Origin: Paroedura picta
Lineage: Eukaryota > Chordata > Lepidosauria > Squamata > Gekkonidae
Assembly (NCBI RefSeq): GCF_049243985.1
Contig: NC_135381.1
Span: forward strand, 26,770,345-26,834,344
Reading direction: 5' to 3'
DNA: 64,000 nt
Made by a program: the position numbers and the translations under genes. The notes under the pieces were generated by a model, which worked only from the letters and a program-made list of their open reading frames with translations, was not told the origin of the DNA and did not search any database. Of this stretch, positions 1 to 11,503 are shown one piece after another (positions within the stretch are counted from its first letter, which is position 1; every line of letters starts with the position of its first letter).

Positions 1-801
1 CCCAAATGGTTGGGAGTATATTTGGGAGGCTGGGAAAGCCTTTTCCGGCTTGTGCTGGCCATGGGATTTTCCATTGCTTGCATCTCTCTGCCTTTCCCCA
101 CCTGTCCTTCTCGCCAATGAGGACCCAATGGCTTTTACATACGACTTTTACAAAGGACTTGTATATTTTTTTTCCAGACTAAAACAGGGCCCCTGCACAA
201 CCACCAAAAAAGAAGTGTAGGCAATGCTGTGTGTTTTGAATTTGCAATAACCCTAACACCAGGAAAGAGGTGTGTGTTCATGAGTGTACATGTGTGTTTA
301 TGTAGGGGGCACGAGGGTTGTGGCCTTGGGAGACCAGAGGGCGGCAGCCCCAAAAAGTTTGAGAGCCACTGTTCTAAATGTAGAGAGAATTTAAAGAGGA
401 GACCAATCTTATGATCAGAGTAGGGAAAAGGTGAGATGGAGCTGGCACAGCAAACCCATTTCAGAGAGACTTAGGGCACCTCCCAGCCCCCTTCCACTTG
501 GCTTCCCTGCCCAACCAGCCTATCTTGTTTGTATAGGGGATTATACCTCAGGCACTGAAAGAGGGAGGCGGTGGCCCAGCTTCTCCTCCTACCTAGATTG
601 CAAATGATCCCTTTGCTTTGTATGCAGTCTGTGTGGGAGTAGAGAGAGGTTATATGGTTACGAAATTCTCGGAAAGTTTCTTCCATAATATCTTGGCATA
701 GTCAAAGTTCAGAACAGAAAGATGGGTAGAATACACAGATGGCTACTTAAGCAAACAGTTTTCTCTTCCACGGTGATCTCATTATATGTAACTCTCTAGA
801 G

Positions 802-937
802 CAGGGGTAGTCAGACTGCGGCCTTCCAGGTGGCCATGGACTACAATTCCCAGGAGCCCCTGCCAGCAAATGCTGGAAGGGGCTCATGGGAATTGTAGTC
901 CATGGCCTTCTGGAGGGCCGCAGTGTGACTACCCCTG
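802..937. mobile_element. Palindromic hAT MITE, copy 1
   Basis: Inverted arms begin CAGGGGTAGTCAGACTG and end ACTACCCCTG. The core reads 'ggactacaattccca' on both arms around 'cagcaaatgctgg'. Flanks CTCTAGAG (794-801) and CTCTAGAC (938-945) are a 7/8 match to an 8-bp duplication, the hAT size. Non-autonomous, no protein. Confidence 0.9.
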
Positions 938-1568
938 CTCTAGACTATTTCATTCCCAATCTTCCTGCAGGAGTTTAGAGCCAAATAACACACTATGTGC
1001 AATTTTCAGAGATTATATACAGATTTACAGAGGTGGAATGGGGAAAGAAGCGTGCCCAGCTTTTCCCCCTGCCACTCTTCTGTTCTACACTCAGGGTTCC
1101 AGGACTGTGCTGCAAGGAAATATTTGAGACCCAGTTTGTATGGAAGAAGCAGTTTGGAAGTGGAGCACAAAAGCAGCAGGAATGGAGAACACCTCTGGCT
1201 GCCAGTATTGCAAATTGCCCATTCACAATGCCGTTGTGCAACAACGAAGTGGCCATATTGGTGTTGTGCTGTACATGTGTGTAAATGTGCACTTTTGGAA
1301 TTGAGGTTAAGGCTTTTGCCCATTTCATCTTCACAGGTCATTGAGTGAGCATTGAGGCTGAGCAGAAATTTGAATTGGTGTCCTGTGCTCACATCTGACA
1401 CAGTTCCATCACACTGTAGTGGCCCAGCAGGGAATTGTGGCAATCGTCACCTTATTTTCTTTATGCTCCTGCAATCTTCTGTCTGTCAAACTGCATGGGC
1501 CTTATGCTCGTTCTGAAGAGGACTATCATCCACTTCACATTACTTCCTTTTAGTGGTGTAAGTGGCTG

Positions 1569-1665
1569 AGAGCCAGCTTGGTGTAGTGGTTAAGAGCAGA
1601 TTGTAAGCCGCTTTGAGACTCCTTTGGGTAGTAAAAGGTGAGGTAGGGGGAAAAAAGCCCTTCTT
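1569..1665 (+). mobile_element. Sauria SINE, internally deleted
   Basis: The head 'agccagcttggtgtagtgg' is joined directly to the 3' part 'gattgtaagccgctttgag'; about 180 bp of the middle is missing. Confidence 0.85.
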
Positions 1666-2271
1666 CTTTTCCAGTGTTCTTACATACCATTTGATAATTC
1701 ATTGTAGTGTCCTGCTAGTCCCCCTCCCTATGCAGTGTTTTCCACACACCTCATATTGCAGCATTTGAATATATCTTTGGTAACTCATATCTAAACTCAG
1801 GGCCCAGTAAATCTTGCAAGAACATCACGCAAATACCATCTGGAGTTTGTTACCTTGAAAATATAAACTTTGCTTCCAGTCCTCATGATTCAAGAAGAGT
1901 GCATTGGGAGAAGTCAAAATGTGGATTGAGCAGGACTTTTGCTTGTCAGCAAAGGTTTGATTGCGATGGGAATTCAGAGATATTTGAAATTCCTTTGTCC
2001 CAGTGGCTTATCAGTAGGGGACAGAGAGTGACAAGCTAAATAACGTTAATGATTTACTTTACTCTTTTACTGTCTAAAGTCCTTCGAGAAACCTAGTGAT
2101 AGCAAGAGACAAACAAATTTGCTGTTTCAGGATTTTCCCTGAAAGGATTTCATAGGAGAGGTGAGCACAGAGTTGACTGCTCTGGATTGGCAGATTTGGG
2201 GAGTGGAGCCTGGCGAGGGTGGGATTTGGGGGGGGGGGACCTCAGCAGGGTACAATGCCATAGAGTCTACC

Positions 2272-2555
2272 CTGTGCTCCAGAAGCCCTAACTTCTCTCA
2301 GCAGAGATTTGCCTCTTGTTCTTTCCCTCTCCTCTGCTGTCTCCAATCCTCCCCCTCCCCCTTCAAGAAAAGAAAGACTCCTGCTGTGATTGGCATTCCT
2401 CCCCATTCTGAACTTCCCCAATCAAGTGCAGAACACTTTCTGTTTCAATGGGGGGGGGGAATAGAGGAAGACCCGAGTTCAAATCGATCTGAATTCAGCA
2501 GGATCCACAATGGAAAAAACAAAGTAAGTGCAGAATCAGCCCTGTTTTCGCTCCT
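2272..2555 (+). repeat. Interspersed repeat, partner of 56770-57010
   Basis: Shares 'agaagccctaacttctctc', 'cagagatttgcctc', 'tgaattcagcaggatccaca' and 'aagtaagtgcagaatcagc' with the reverse copy at 56.8-57.0 kb. It ends 30 bp before PGRMC1 exon 2. Family unknown. Confidence 0.7.
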
Positions 2556-2584
2556 GCTCTAATAGCTAATATTCTTCTCTTAAG

Positions 2585-2740
2585 ATGGCCCTTATGGCGT
2601 TTTTGCTGGAAGGGACGCATCCAGAGGTCTTGCTACCTTCTGCCTGGATAAAGAAGCACTGAAGGATGGATATGATGACCTTTCTGATCTGGATGCCACA
2701 CAGAGAGAGACCTTGAGCGACTGGGAACAGCAGTTCACAT
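2585..2740 (+). CDS. PGRMC1: PGRMC1 exon 2
   Basis: 156 bp. The acceptor is AG at 2583-2584 and the donor is 'T|gtaagc' at 2741. The exon enters with two bases of a split codon (AT, giving Asp if the previous exon ends in G) and leaves with one base (T). It encodes the core of the heme pocket, including [20 protein letters not shown] and the YDDLSDL helix. All residues typical of PGRMC1 are kept. Confidence 0.96.
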
Positions 2741-3405
2741 GTAAGCATCAACAATCTTGTACTGCTTGTGACTTTTTTCTTATCATATAACCATGACATG
2801 CTGAGACTTGAACCTGACTCATTCACAAATATTATACACACACTGTATTTGAAGTTTCAGCTTCAGTTGTATTGTGTTATGGATGTTATAGGTGTCATAA
2901 CTTTGTTTCAAATCAAAAGTTCCAAATTAATGTAGTGGGTTTTCAGCATTAAAACGATGTAAAATGGGGAATTTGACAAAGAAATAGGATGAAACAGTTC
3001 TCTCACCAATGCACAAACAAAAATGTTTTAAAATATTTGCATTTCTTAGTAAAACTGTAGTGCTAATAGGCACCATATATTTGAGAGGTTTCTTCTGTGC
3101 GTTTCACTAAGATCTTACACAATTATTTGCATAAGAAACACTACTTGCCTTTTTCTTTGAAGATACACTAGCTTCATATTTCCTCGCAAAACCTATATAG
3201 ACATTATTCTGATTTGTTTTAATGCTAGTGAAACATTTTTTTAAAAATACTGGTATTTAGAAAAATAACATCTTGATTTTTCCTTTTTTTGTCATGTTCA
3301 GTTAAATACCACTATGTAGGCAAGCTGTTGAAGGATGGTGAAGAACCCACTGTGTATTCAGATGATGAAGAAACAAAAGATCCTGAACAACGCAAGAAAG
3401 ATTAG
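2585..3405 (+). CDS. PGRMC1: PGRMC1, progesterone receptor membrane component 1 (3' part, exons 2-3)
   Basis: Two exons, 2585-2740 and 3302-3405, join in phase and encode the last ~86 residues of PGRMC1, a single-pass membrane protein with a cytochrome b5-like heme-binding domain. In the family it acts in the ER and elsewhere with cytochrome P450s and in sterol and heme handling. The translation opens with [18 protein letters not shown], which holds the tyrosine that coordinates heme (Tyr113 in human). It ends with an acidic tail containing TVYSDDEE, equivalent to the human Tyr180/Ser181 phosphosite region, then KD and [21 protein letters not shown] separates this paralogue from PGRMC2. The N-terminal exon (membrane helix and start of the b5 fold) lies left of the window. 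All splice sites are GT/AG and no damage is visible. Confidence 0.96.
2741..3301 (+). other. PGRMC1: PGRMC1 intron 2
   Basis: A short AT-rich intron with GT...AG ends and a T-rich tract before the acceptor at 3300-3301. No repeat or other gene is recognised in it. Confidence 0.9.
3302..3405 (+). CDS. PGRMC1: PGRMC1 terminal exon, coding part
   Basis: The acceptor follows 'tttgtcatgttcag'. T from exon 2 plus TT gives Phe, then [20 protein letters not shown], an acidic tail, and TAG at 3403-3405. The 34 residues match the usual PGRMC1 C-terminus in length. Confidence 0.96.
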
Positions 3406-4200
3406 TGAACACCTGAAATAAAAACAGGAAGAGCTTTTGGATTTTTAAAGGACCCTTTTGTCACATTCTGGTTCTATTCTACTAATTAGAACATCAGCTT
3501 TTTTTATAAATGGAAAGCGTATCTATTGATTTGACTAACTAAACATATCTTAATCTACATTCCTAAGAAACTTTGCCAGACTATATCAAGCTGCTTAAAA
3601 CCAAGCTATGTAGTCCAAATTGGAATTTCAACCAAGAGTACCCAATATGGGGTAAGAAAATACATTTGCCCAAACCCCAATGCCCTGCAATTTCTAATCA
3701 TTTGCTGGTACCTGAGGGGCTTCCACATATTTCCCATTAAGGGGTTACTGCAAATCTAGATAACCTCCAGACAACAAGCAGATGCTGAAATGTCTCCCCC
3801 ACACTGACACGTGAATTCATTTGAGGTGAACTATCCTGGATCCACAACATTTCTTTACAAGGGGTTATCTGATCAATTGCTGTTCCATCCTCTCCCCCCC
3901 CCCCAACGTAAATGATGTTTAAATGAATACAGTCTGCAACGTGCTTCTTTTGAAATCTGTATGATTAAAGCAGAATATATATCAGTGTAAATATTTTGGA
4001 GAAGGGATGGCATGGATTATTCATAATGTACAAAATGAATATGGGATTTTAATTTTTTAATCTGATGTTTTTTAATATAGCGATTTACATCCACGTATAG
4101 GATTAGTATAGTCAACCAGACTTTTCTGCTTAGTGAGGTTAAAGGCATTCAGACAGCCATGCAAACTAAGCAGAGACTGGTAGCTTCATTTACTTTGAAC
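3406..4200 (+). other. PGRMC1: PGRMC1 3'UTR (approximate end)
   Basis: Repeat-free sequence after the stop. AATAAA lies at 3417-3422, only 12 bases past the stop, and the weaker ATTAAA at 3964-3969. Mammalian PGRMC1 has a 3'UTR of roughly a kilobase, so the distal signal is likelier to mark the main end. The true cleavage site cannot be read from sequence alone. Confidence 0.5.
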
Positions 4201-4496
4201 ATACTTGTCACTGATTCATAAGACCTTATGATCAGTGGCCGCTAAAGCAGTGGATACAACATCAGTGAAAGAAAAAACAGCGTGGCATAGCTGGCAGTAC
4301 CAACCAAAAAAAGTGCATATAAAAGTTGTTTTCTTTATCATTCCAATAAGTGATGTGACAAGGTTCCAGTATTGAATACCTTGTTTCACCTTTGCTTTGT
4401 CATAGCATAGTTCTCCAGCACAGAGAAAAACGGTAGCTCCCAAGCAGTATAGTAATCTGCATGGATTCAGTCTATTTGCTTGTATTACAGCAGTGG

Positions 4497-4624
4497 ATAA
4501 AGGTAAGGGTATCCCCTGTGCAAGCACCAAGTCATGTCTGACCCTTGGGGTGACGCCCTCCAGCGTTTTCATGGCAGACTCAATACGGGGTAGTTTGCCA
4601 TTGCCTTCCCCAGTCATTACCGGA
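4497..4624 (-). mobile_element. tRNA-derived SINE, 5'-truncated
   Basis: Tail half of the family at 50221 ('ggtatcccctgtgcaagcac', 'gcagactcaatacgggg'). The tRNA head is missing. It lies just beyond the PGRMC1 3'UTR. Confidence 0.85.
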
Positions 4625-5335
4625 TATATGTGGCCAAATACAGTGTACATACATATTTTGATAAGTAAAATGTTCACCGAGTTTAAAGGGCATGGGCAAC
4701 CACAGTCAGCCAACTAAAGTTAACCTTCTTAAATGGTCTCTCCTGTTTGAGAAATGCCAGTTACACTAAAGCAGAATGCTAAGAGCCCCTCTCTGCTTTT
4801 CTGTTTGCACTTGGGTTTTGCTTGCCAGCAAACACAGCTGAAAAAAAAACTAAAGGAAGCAAATGAGTTGAGCCTACAAAATCCCGTCTCTTTTCTATCA
4901 GGCAAGCATGGTTACCACTCAGGAATTCAACATGGCGTGCATGGGATCCACTGAACGGTTAAGCCTCTGTCCCAGAATTTTCTGACTCACACAGGCAAAA
5001 TGCGCACTGGACTTTTAACATGGATGTTAGCAAATTCTGCAGCTGGGGGCAGGGTCAGAAAGGAGATATCAATTCAGAACTTTCAGTAGGAACAATTTAG
5101 ACTCCATGAAAGAACCTCTTTCTAGCTGAGAACTAGCTGAGCAGCAGAACAAGGTAAGTTGTAGAACCTGCTTTGCTGCTGACTAAATTATCTGGCTAAC
5201 GATCTAGGATAGTGGTGGCCAGAGCGCACTGATTTCAATCTTTACGTCTCATTCTTTATTTTAAAGAATATTTCAGACTAGCTTTTTCTCTTCTCCATCA
5301 CTGGAGATCTTAGCCTGAATTGTGAAACTGTAGAG

Positions 5336-5452
5336 CAGGGGTAGTCAAACTGCGGCCCTCCAGATGTCCATGGACTACATGCGAATTCTGGCAGGGGCTC
5401 ATGGGAATTGTAGTCCATGGACATCTGGAGGGCCACAGTTTGACTACCCCTG
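5336..5452. mobile_element. Palindromic hAT MITE, copy 2
   Basis: Same family as the copy at 802. Flanks CTGTAGAG and CTGCAGAG match 7/8. The central loop is partly deleted (117 bp in all). Confidence 0.9.
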
Positions 5453-5777
5453 CTGCAGAGCATACTGGGAGAGCAGCACAGCAGACCAGACAGGTTTTAA
5501 CTTGTGCACTGTCTACCCTAGAACTATTGCAATGTTCAGTGGTTACTCACATGGCAAACTCAGCACAGTCTCTCTTCCATCCTCGACAGCAAATGAGTCC
5601 AGGGAATCATGAAGTGGTGGCAGTGACTTCAATAACTATGGTATAGCAACAATCTTTGCTGTTTCAATAAGTCCTTTCCCCAATTTCTTCACAGCAATAA
5701 TCCTGTTCTTGAAATAATTTCCATTACTCAGAAAGGACGTTTCTAATAATAACTGCTGGCTGGCCTATTCTTAACAT

Positions 5778-5913
5778 CAGGGGTAGTTAACCTGTGGTCC
5801 TCCAGATGTTTATGGACTACAATTCCCATGAGCCCCTGCCAGCATTTGCTGGCAAGGGATCAGGGGAATTGTAGTCCATAAACATCTGGAGGACCACAGG
5901 TTGACTACCCCTG
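5778..5913. mobile_element. Palindromic hAT MITE, copy 3
   Basis: 136 bp with a perfect 8-bp target duplication CTTAACAT (5770-5777 and 5914-5921). Slightly different arm subtype ('aacctgtggtcctccagatg'). Confidence 0.93.
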
Positions 5914-7259
5914 CTTAACATGACAAACATTTTACAGATTTTTTTGGCCTTTGCACCTTAAAGACAGATTGTTGAAATGTTGTGACCTACCTCTGGAAAG
6001 TCTAGGCTAATGAAATCTTTAGGATTGGTGCATCCTTCCTTTAAAAGTCATTTGTAATCCTTGCAAACTTTTATATGGCTTTGTTTCAAAACAAGGACAG
6101 CAGGGTTGTACTTGGTTAAAATCAATCAATCAATCTTCCTAGACTATGGGTCCTCTTTGCTTGTGCTAAAAACAAAATTTAGTATTCCTGCATTCCTCTG
6201 AAGGTGTGGAAGTGATGTGATAATTAGGATCTCTCACTTTTGATCCTGTCAGCAGTACCATAATGAATGTTAGGAAGCCGTTGCTCATTTCACTCCTCAT
6301 GCATTGAAAGGGATGAATCCAACAAGGTTGAAAGGGTCAGCTCAGGCAGGTAGCCCAACCTAATTTAATAAGACCGAGGATACAGAAACGCCACTAAAGT
6401 AGATATCTGCTGATGAAGAGACAATATTTGAGAAAAGCACTTATTTTTATGTTTACCAGTGCTACATGGTCCTAACTCAAGAGTTAAGGGGATGATGAAA
6501 TTATGAAAACAGGCTACCAACAAGTCCTAGCATTAGGCAATGGAAGGGACTATTCTAAGGGCCACACTGGCAACACTGAACAGTAGCCCAATATACTCAT
6601 TAGGATGGAGGACTTTCTCTTGCTCAGGGAACTGACGACTAGGGGAAGGCTCTCTAACTGGTTTGAAATCTCTGGAGTGGAACCATTAAGAAAACTTCAA
6701 TTAAGTATCCACAGGAACATTTTTATTGTAACTTTCTCTCCAAGACAACTCCATTAATGTGCCAAATCCTCAGCATTTAACTCATCATTTAATTCTATGA
6801 TGCATTGTTTGTTTGTTTGTTGGTCTTTTTCCATGATCAAAAAGCTGTTGTAGCTATGGAAATTTGAACAACACCAAAACCACTTAGGTGCTACAGTAGC
6901 TACAAGACCATCATTACTACGAGTACTTCAAGGACTTGTCTAATCTGCAGAAAATATTTTGTGAATGTTTTAATCAAGAGGATTAAAAAAACCACAAAAA
7001 GTGCAATGAAAACAGCCTGTTTTCAAAAGTCATTAAGTATTGAGTCAATATGGGGGAGGGGAGGTAAAAATGACAAACGGTCCCAATTAGAACCTGGAAT
7101 ACACATGCATCCCCTAACTCTGGGTCCCGGATGTTATCATTTTACATTGATTCAAGCCCCTCTGCAGCTAACGGGCTGGGGCAGAGATTATACTGAGGGG
7201 AATTCATAATTTCTCCACAAAGATGATAGGAAGGTGGTAAAAAAACACAAAATAAAGCA

Positions 7260-8510
7260 ACTTCTGCTCTAGTTCTTTACCTCTCCACATAGTACTGCTC
7301 AAATTTTAGACTCTATTGTTTTTGAGAACAATTGCTTTGAATTTCAAGATAAGCTTTATTTGCAGACTCATGGTGTTGCGATGGGATCAGCTGTGGTCCC
7401 TACCATTGCGAATTTGACATTGAAAATCAATGGTTATACAATCAGCAAGTAAATCCATTTGCTGAGTGCCTATTTTTTTACCCACAATTTTTGGATGATA
7501 TTTTTATGGGTTTTTTTTAAAGGAAGAATTAGTTAAGGACTACCATAAAGTGCAGATTCCATTTTTGGATACTCTAATAACAATCAATGAGGAGGGCAGA
7601 CTACTAGCATCCACTTACAGAAATTGTTCAGATCACAATACACTTTTACATTATGACAGTTTCCACCCTCTCCATTTAAAAAACAGTTTGCCTTATGGAC
7701 AATTCCTTAGGCACAAACGGATTAAGTATAAAACTACCACGTGAACAGGCATGCAATAATTTAGAAAATGCTTTAAAAGACAGGGGCTAACCAGAGTTGT
7801 TTACAAAAAAAAGCACATAGGCGAGCGACAGAACAAAATAGAAAAGATTTATTAAAATACCAGAGGAGAGATTCAATGAAAAAACTAGTGTGCTCCTTTG
7901 AGTTTTCAGGGCATGCCAAGGATATCCAAAGGATTTTATACAAGTACTGTCATCTAGTTTCAGATTTGCCAGATTGTAAAAATGGCTTAATGATTGCATG
8001 GAAATGTGGAAGGAATATTGGTGAGTTGACTAGTAAGAGCTATGAGCAAGGTAATGATTCTTTAAGTCAGTTGCCAAATGGCAATTACCCATGTGGCTCT
8101 TGCGCAGCTTGCAAAAGTTTGTTACCCATTAAAGAATTTACACAACAGGTATTGGGCTTACTATTAAGATTAACACATTTATTAACTGCTTAACATAAAA
8201 TACAGTATACTGCATCCAGTGACCCTGTGGCAAGAAATATATAGGCATTAGCGAGAGACCACTTAAAACAAGATTTCTGGAACATCAAAGCCATGTGAGA
8301 CATTGGGTTCAAGAGGCTCCGTTGAGTGCCCACTGTCTTGAATTCAAACATGAAGCTGAGGACCTCCGATTCTATGGAATAGAGCAAGTTTCACCAGGAA
8401 GACATCAAAGGCTGGATGTGAGGAAGAAATTGCTGCAAAGGGAATGCTATTACATCTTCAACTTAAAGACAATGCAACCTCATGGACTAAATATGGATTT
8501 TGATTGATCT
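7260..8510 (+). mobile_element. Penelope-like retroelement relic
   Basis: Reverse transcriptase pieces are recognisable (THGVAMGSAVVPTIANLTL, FLDDIFMGF, FLDTLITINEEGRL). Further right comes a GIY-YIG endonuclease C-terminus (KYIGISERPLKTRFLEH-like, then LLQRECYYIFNLKTMQPHGL). The order RT then GIY-YIG and the closing 'KTMQPHGLN' motif are typical of vertebrate Penelope-like elements. It is broken at several points and lacks its 5' part; an old copy. Confidence 0.8.
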
Positions 8511-9376
8511 TGTTTTTTGTAAAGACACTTCCTTAAATTTGTTAAATTTGTTACATGGGGACATATATGTATTCAGATTATAACATGTAGATAGATCATC
8601 AGCTGATTGATGGGGTGAGAATTGGTGACTTATGTCTCTTGTATAACAAGGCATTGCTGACTCAGATGCTCATCAAAATAAATGAACACAGCCAATTTGA
8701 GACCAAGAGCTTATAGCCTTGACTCTCCACACCAGAAGAGCATTAGCCTAATTATATTTTCAATTCATTAACAAGAATGGTAAGATATGAATGTATAGGC
8801 TTTTGGCATTATAACATTTGCTCTAACAGTTACTTTTATATTACAGACAGCACTCTCAGATAATATAATGAATTCATTAATAACAACCTTGTGGGGGTAT
8901 GGATATTTTTGTACATTTCCAATTATTATTTGTTATGTTATACTAATAAATGTATTTTGTTATTCAGGACTCGTTTTGCCACTGACGAAAGTACTGAAAA
9001 TGGAAAACAATCTAGAGACCATTCTGGCAGAGTCCAAGTGTAAATAAAAGAGATAACAGAGACTCTTAAACTTTTGATCTTTAATTAAGCCACTGGACAG
9101 ATTCTTTCTCTCCTTTGTTGTATTTCTGGAATTGTTCACCAGTATCATGGCATACTCAGTCCACAGCGCTGCCACTAATGCAGCATTGTACAAATCTGCT
9201 TCAGTTGATCAGATCCGCAAGGCTGTTAGCTGATCTTCAATTTCAATATTTATCAGACATTATAAACTGAATTAGGGACCAAGTCTGTTGCACATTCAGG
9301 AATACAACGGATACTAGATTGGGGCATGGGGTGAAAGAACTCTGTCTAAAAAAGTTAATTAATTTGTTATATTTAA

Positions 9377-10140
9377 CTAGGGGAAAAACCTGTTGTATCC
9401 AGGAATACAACGGGTGCTACAGCTTGGCGGTGGGAAGAGGAAGGGGAGGAGTTGGCCAGTCTGTAAGGGCATGGAGTTGAATGTGTGTGTTGTGTGGGAG
9501 GTTGCAGTGGCATGGTGACAAATGAGGGTATGGGTGTGGAGAGATGGGTGTCAAGAACCTGTGGTTTGGAATGTTTGTTTAATGTGGGAAATGACTGACC
9601 TTTGGGAATTGTGGCATAGTGGCTATAGATGAGCTTTCCAGAGCCATGTCTTCAGATATGTGAAGGGAAAATCAGACTGGAGACTCTTCTTAGGGGGAGA
9701 TTACATGTCAACCAATTCCTCCCAATTCTGCTTTGAACATCATTTCCCTTCTTGTGTGAATTAGGCCACAGACACCAAATGGACCCCCTGCCCTAATCCA
9801 CATGGGGCAATCACAGTACACAGGTTTCCACCCTGCTCCTTCTGTCTCCATTTTTTTACTATTGATAAAATGTTATGTGCCCACATGCCTCTTTCACGGT
9901 TGCTCCTTAGAAGAAGAGCTGGATTTTTGTACCCTGCTGTTTACTACCCAAATGAGTCTCAAAGCAGTTTACAAACACCTTTTTCCTTCTTCTCCCCCAC
10001 AGACAACCTGTGAGGGATGTGAGGCTGTGAGTTGTCTGAGAGAACTGGGAATGGCCCGCAGTCACCCAGCAGGATCAGGTTTCTCAAAGCACTTTACAAT
10101 CCCCTTCCCTTCCTCTCCCCATAGCAGACTCTCCTAATCT
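9377..10140 (-). mobile_element. Non-autonomous Helitron, 3' end at 9377, carrying a SINE
   Basis: Read on the - strand the element ends with a GTTGTAT/ATACAAC hairpin (9411-9392), a short spacer and CTAG, followed by T: the Helitron 3' terminus. The body (9410-9900) and the SINE next to it (9908-10085) recur in the other orientation at 62.7-63.4 kb. A second, worn end lies at about 9265-9345. The 5' end is not fixed. Confidence 0.72.
9908..10085 (-). mobile_element. Sauria SINE 3' part inside a Helitron
   Basis: From 'agaagaagagctgg' to 'gtcacccagcagg', reverse. It occupies the same site as the SINE at 62760-62936 in the other Helitron copy. Confidence 0.8.
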
Positions 10141-10334
10141 CTGTGCACAGCAGTCCTAACCTTAGTCAAGTTTATGCACACCTAGGTAGTGTGGAATTCC
10201 AGAACATAAACCTACACCACTTTAGCAACCTTACCTCCTCTCTGCAATGTTTTCCTGACCTGAAATAGGTCAGAGGGTGCTAGGTGGCTGTGGGGGCATT
10301 ACATACTTTTGAGGCCCCACTTCCAGACATCAAG

Positions 10335-10520
10335 GAATATAATCAGATCAGGGACAGCCAACCTCCAGGTGGGGCCTGGAGATCTCCTGGAATTGCTGCT
10401 CATTTCCAGACTATAAAGATCAGCTCCCCAGGGAAAAATGGGCGTTTTGGAGGGGTGACTGTGCAGCATTGTAGCTCACTGAGATTTAGAGATGCCAGCC
10501 TCTGGGGGGAGGGGAGTACA
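10335..10520 (-). repeat. 'gccaacctccaggtgg' interspersed repeat
   Basis: Reverse copy of a common squamate repeat ('ccaggtggggcctggagatc', 'tataaagatcagctcccc'). Related copies: 11105-11350, 27305-27520, 27550-27720, 34093-34310, 54126-54332 and a worn piece near 2200-2275. Ends look like AGGGTTGCCAACC inverted termini. Confidence 0.7.
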
Positions 10521-11104
10521 ACTTATCTCCAAGCAGTCAGGCTGAAGGGAAAGCTCTTTGCCTTCACATGCATCCCTTCAAAAGAATACATATGGCCCAG
10601 AATCCCCTTGGTTGCTTGGCTGGTGATGTCTGCTCTTCTGAAGCCTGAGGCCTACTGCTGGCAACTGCAGTCCCCTGTTGTTGTCCGTAAGGCCAAATCG
10701 TTGCCTAATAAAAGTGGATCACCTAGTCCCTCCCCCCCCCCCAGTCTCACTGTCTACTTTCCTATAAAGCTAACTCCACTTGAAATTCTGGGCCACTTAT
10801 GCTTTTGAGTTCATTGGAGTTTATTTACCAGGCCAAGCTTGAAAAAAGTCACTTCAGTTCCCATGTCTCTCCAGCAATTTACTTGTTCACTATTTACAGT
10901 TTCAGGCTATAAATATTCTTTATTTAGATCCTCCTGCACTTTCCAAACTTGCAGGACTGACACTGGTCTGTCTGCACTCCAAAATACAAACAGTTGCTGG
11001 TAAGGGCTGGCCAAAGGCCATAGCACAGGAGGGACACACCCGTACCACTCCATCCCAACCACAGTCTGCAAGCCTTTACCATCGTCTCTAAAAACTGCTC
11101 CTCT

Positions 11105-11350
11105 CTAGATTATAATGATCAGTTCTACAGGCAAAAATGGCTACTTTGGAGGCTGGACTCCGAGGCATTGTACGATTTTGAAGTCCCATCTCCAAACGTC
11201 CAGAAATATTTCCAGCCCAGGGTTAGCCAACTTCCAGGTGGGGCCTGGAGAGCTCCTGGAATTACAACTCATCTGCAGACTATAAAGATCAGCTCCCCAG
11301 GAAGAAAGGGCTGCTATGGAGTTTGGACAGGGTTGTTGTGGAGAAGAAAC
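11105..11350 (-). repeat. 'gccaacctccaggtgg' interspersed repeat, second copy
   Basis: Two partial copies head to tail, sharing 'ctataaagatcagctcccc' and 'gtggggcctggagagctcc' with the copy at 10.34 kb. Confidence 0.65.
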
Positions 11351-11387
11351 ATCTAAGGTCTCCCAGGCAGGTTGCTATGAAGTTGAA

Positions 11388-11503
11388 ACACTTGAGGCCT
11401 ACTATACAGGGTTGTTGTGCAGATGAAACAGGAGGCAAAAGAACTTTTGCAAAAGCATCCAGTTTCACCTGCGCAACAATCCTGTATGGTAGGCCTCAAA
11501 TCT
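11388..11503. repeat. Inverted repeat (about 40-bp arms)
   Basis: 'ttgaggcctactatacaggg' on the left is mirrored by 'cctgtatggtaggcctcaa' on the right, with 'ttgttgtgcagatgaaac' / 'gtttcacctgcgcaacaa' inside them. The loop is about 35 bp. MITE-like, but no target duplication was found. Confidence 0.75.

Larger units (their letters stand above)
1..2584 (+). other. PGRMC1: PGRMC1 intron 1 (3' part)
   Basis: Intronic sequence up to the acceptor 'cttctcttaag' at 2584. It holds a hAT-like end at about 345-372 ('gtttgagagccactg'), a palindromic hAT MITE (802-937), a degraded Sauria SINE (about 1569-1665), and from about 2200 a degraded repeat that shares its 2272-2555 part with an inverted copy at 56.8-57.0 kb. 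The remaining stretches show nothing I recognise; the ORFs read here are not coding. Confidence 0.8.
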
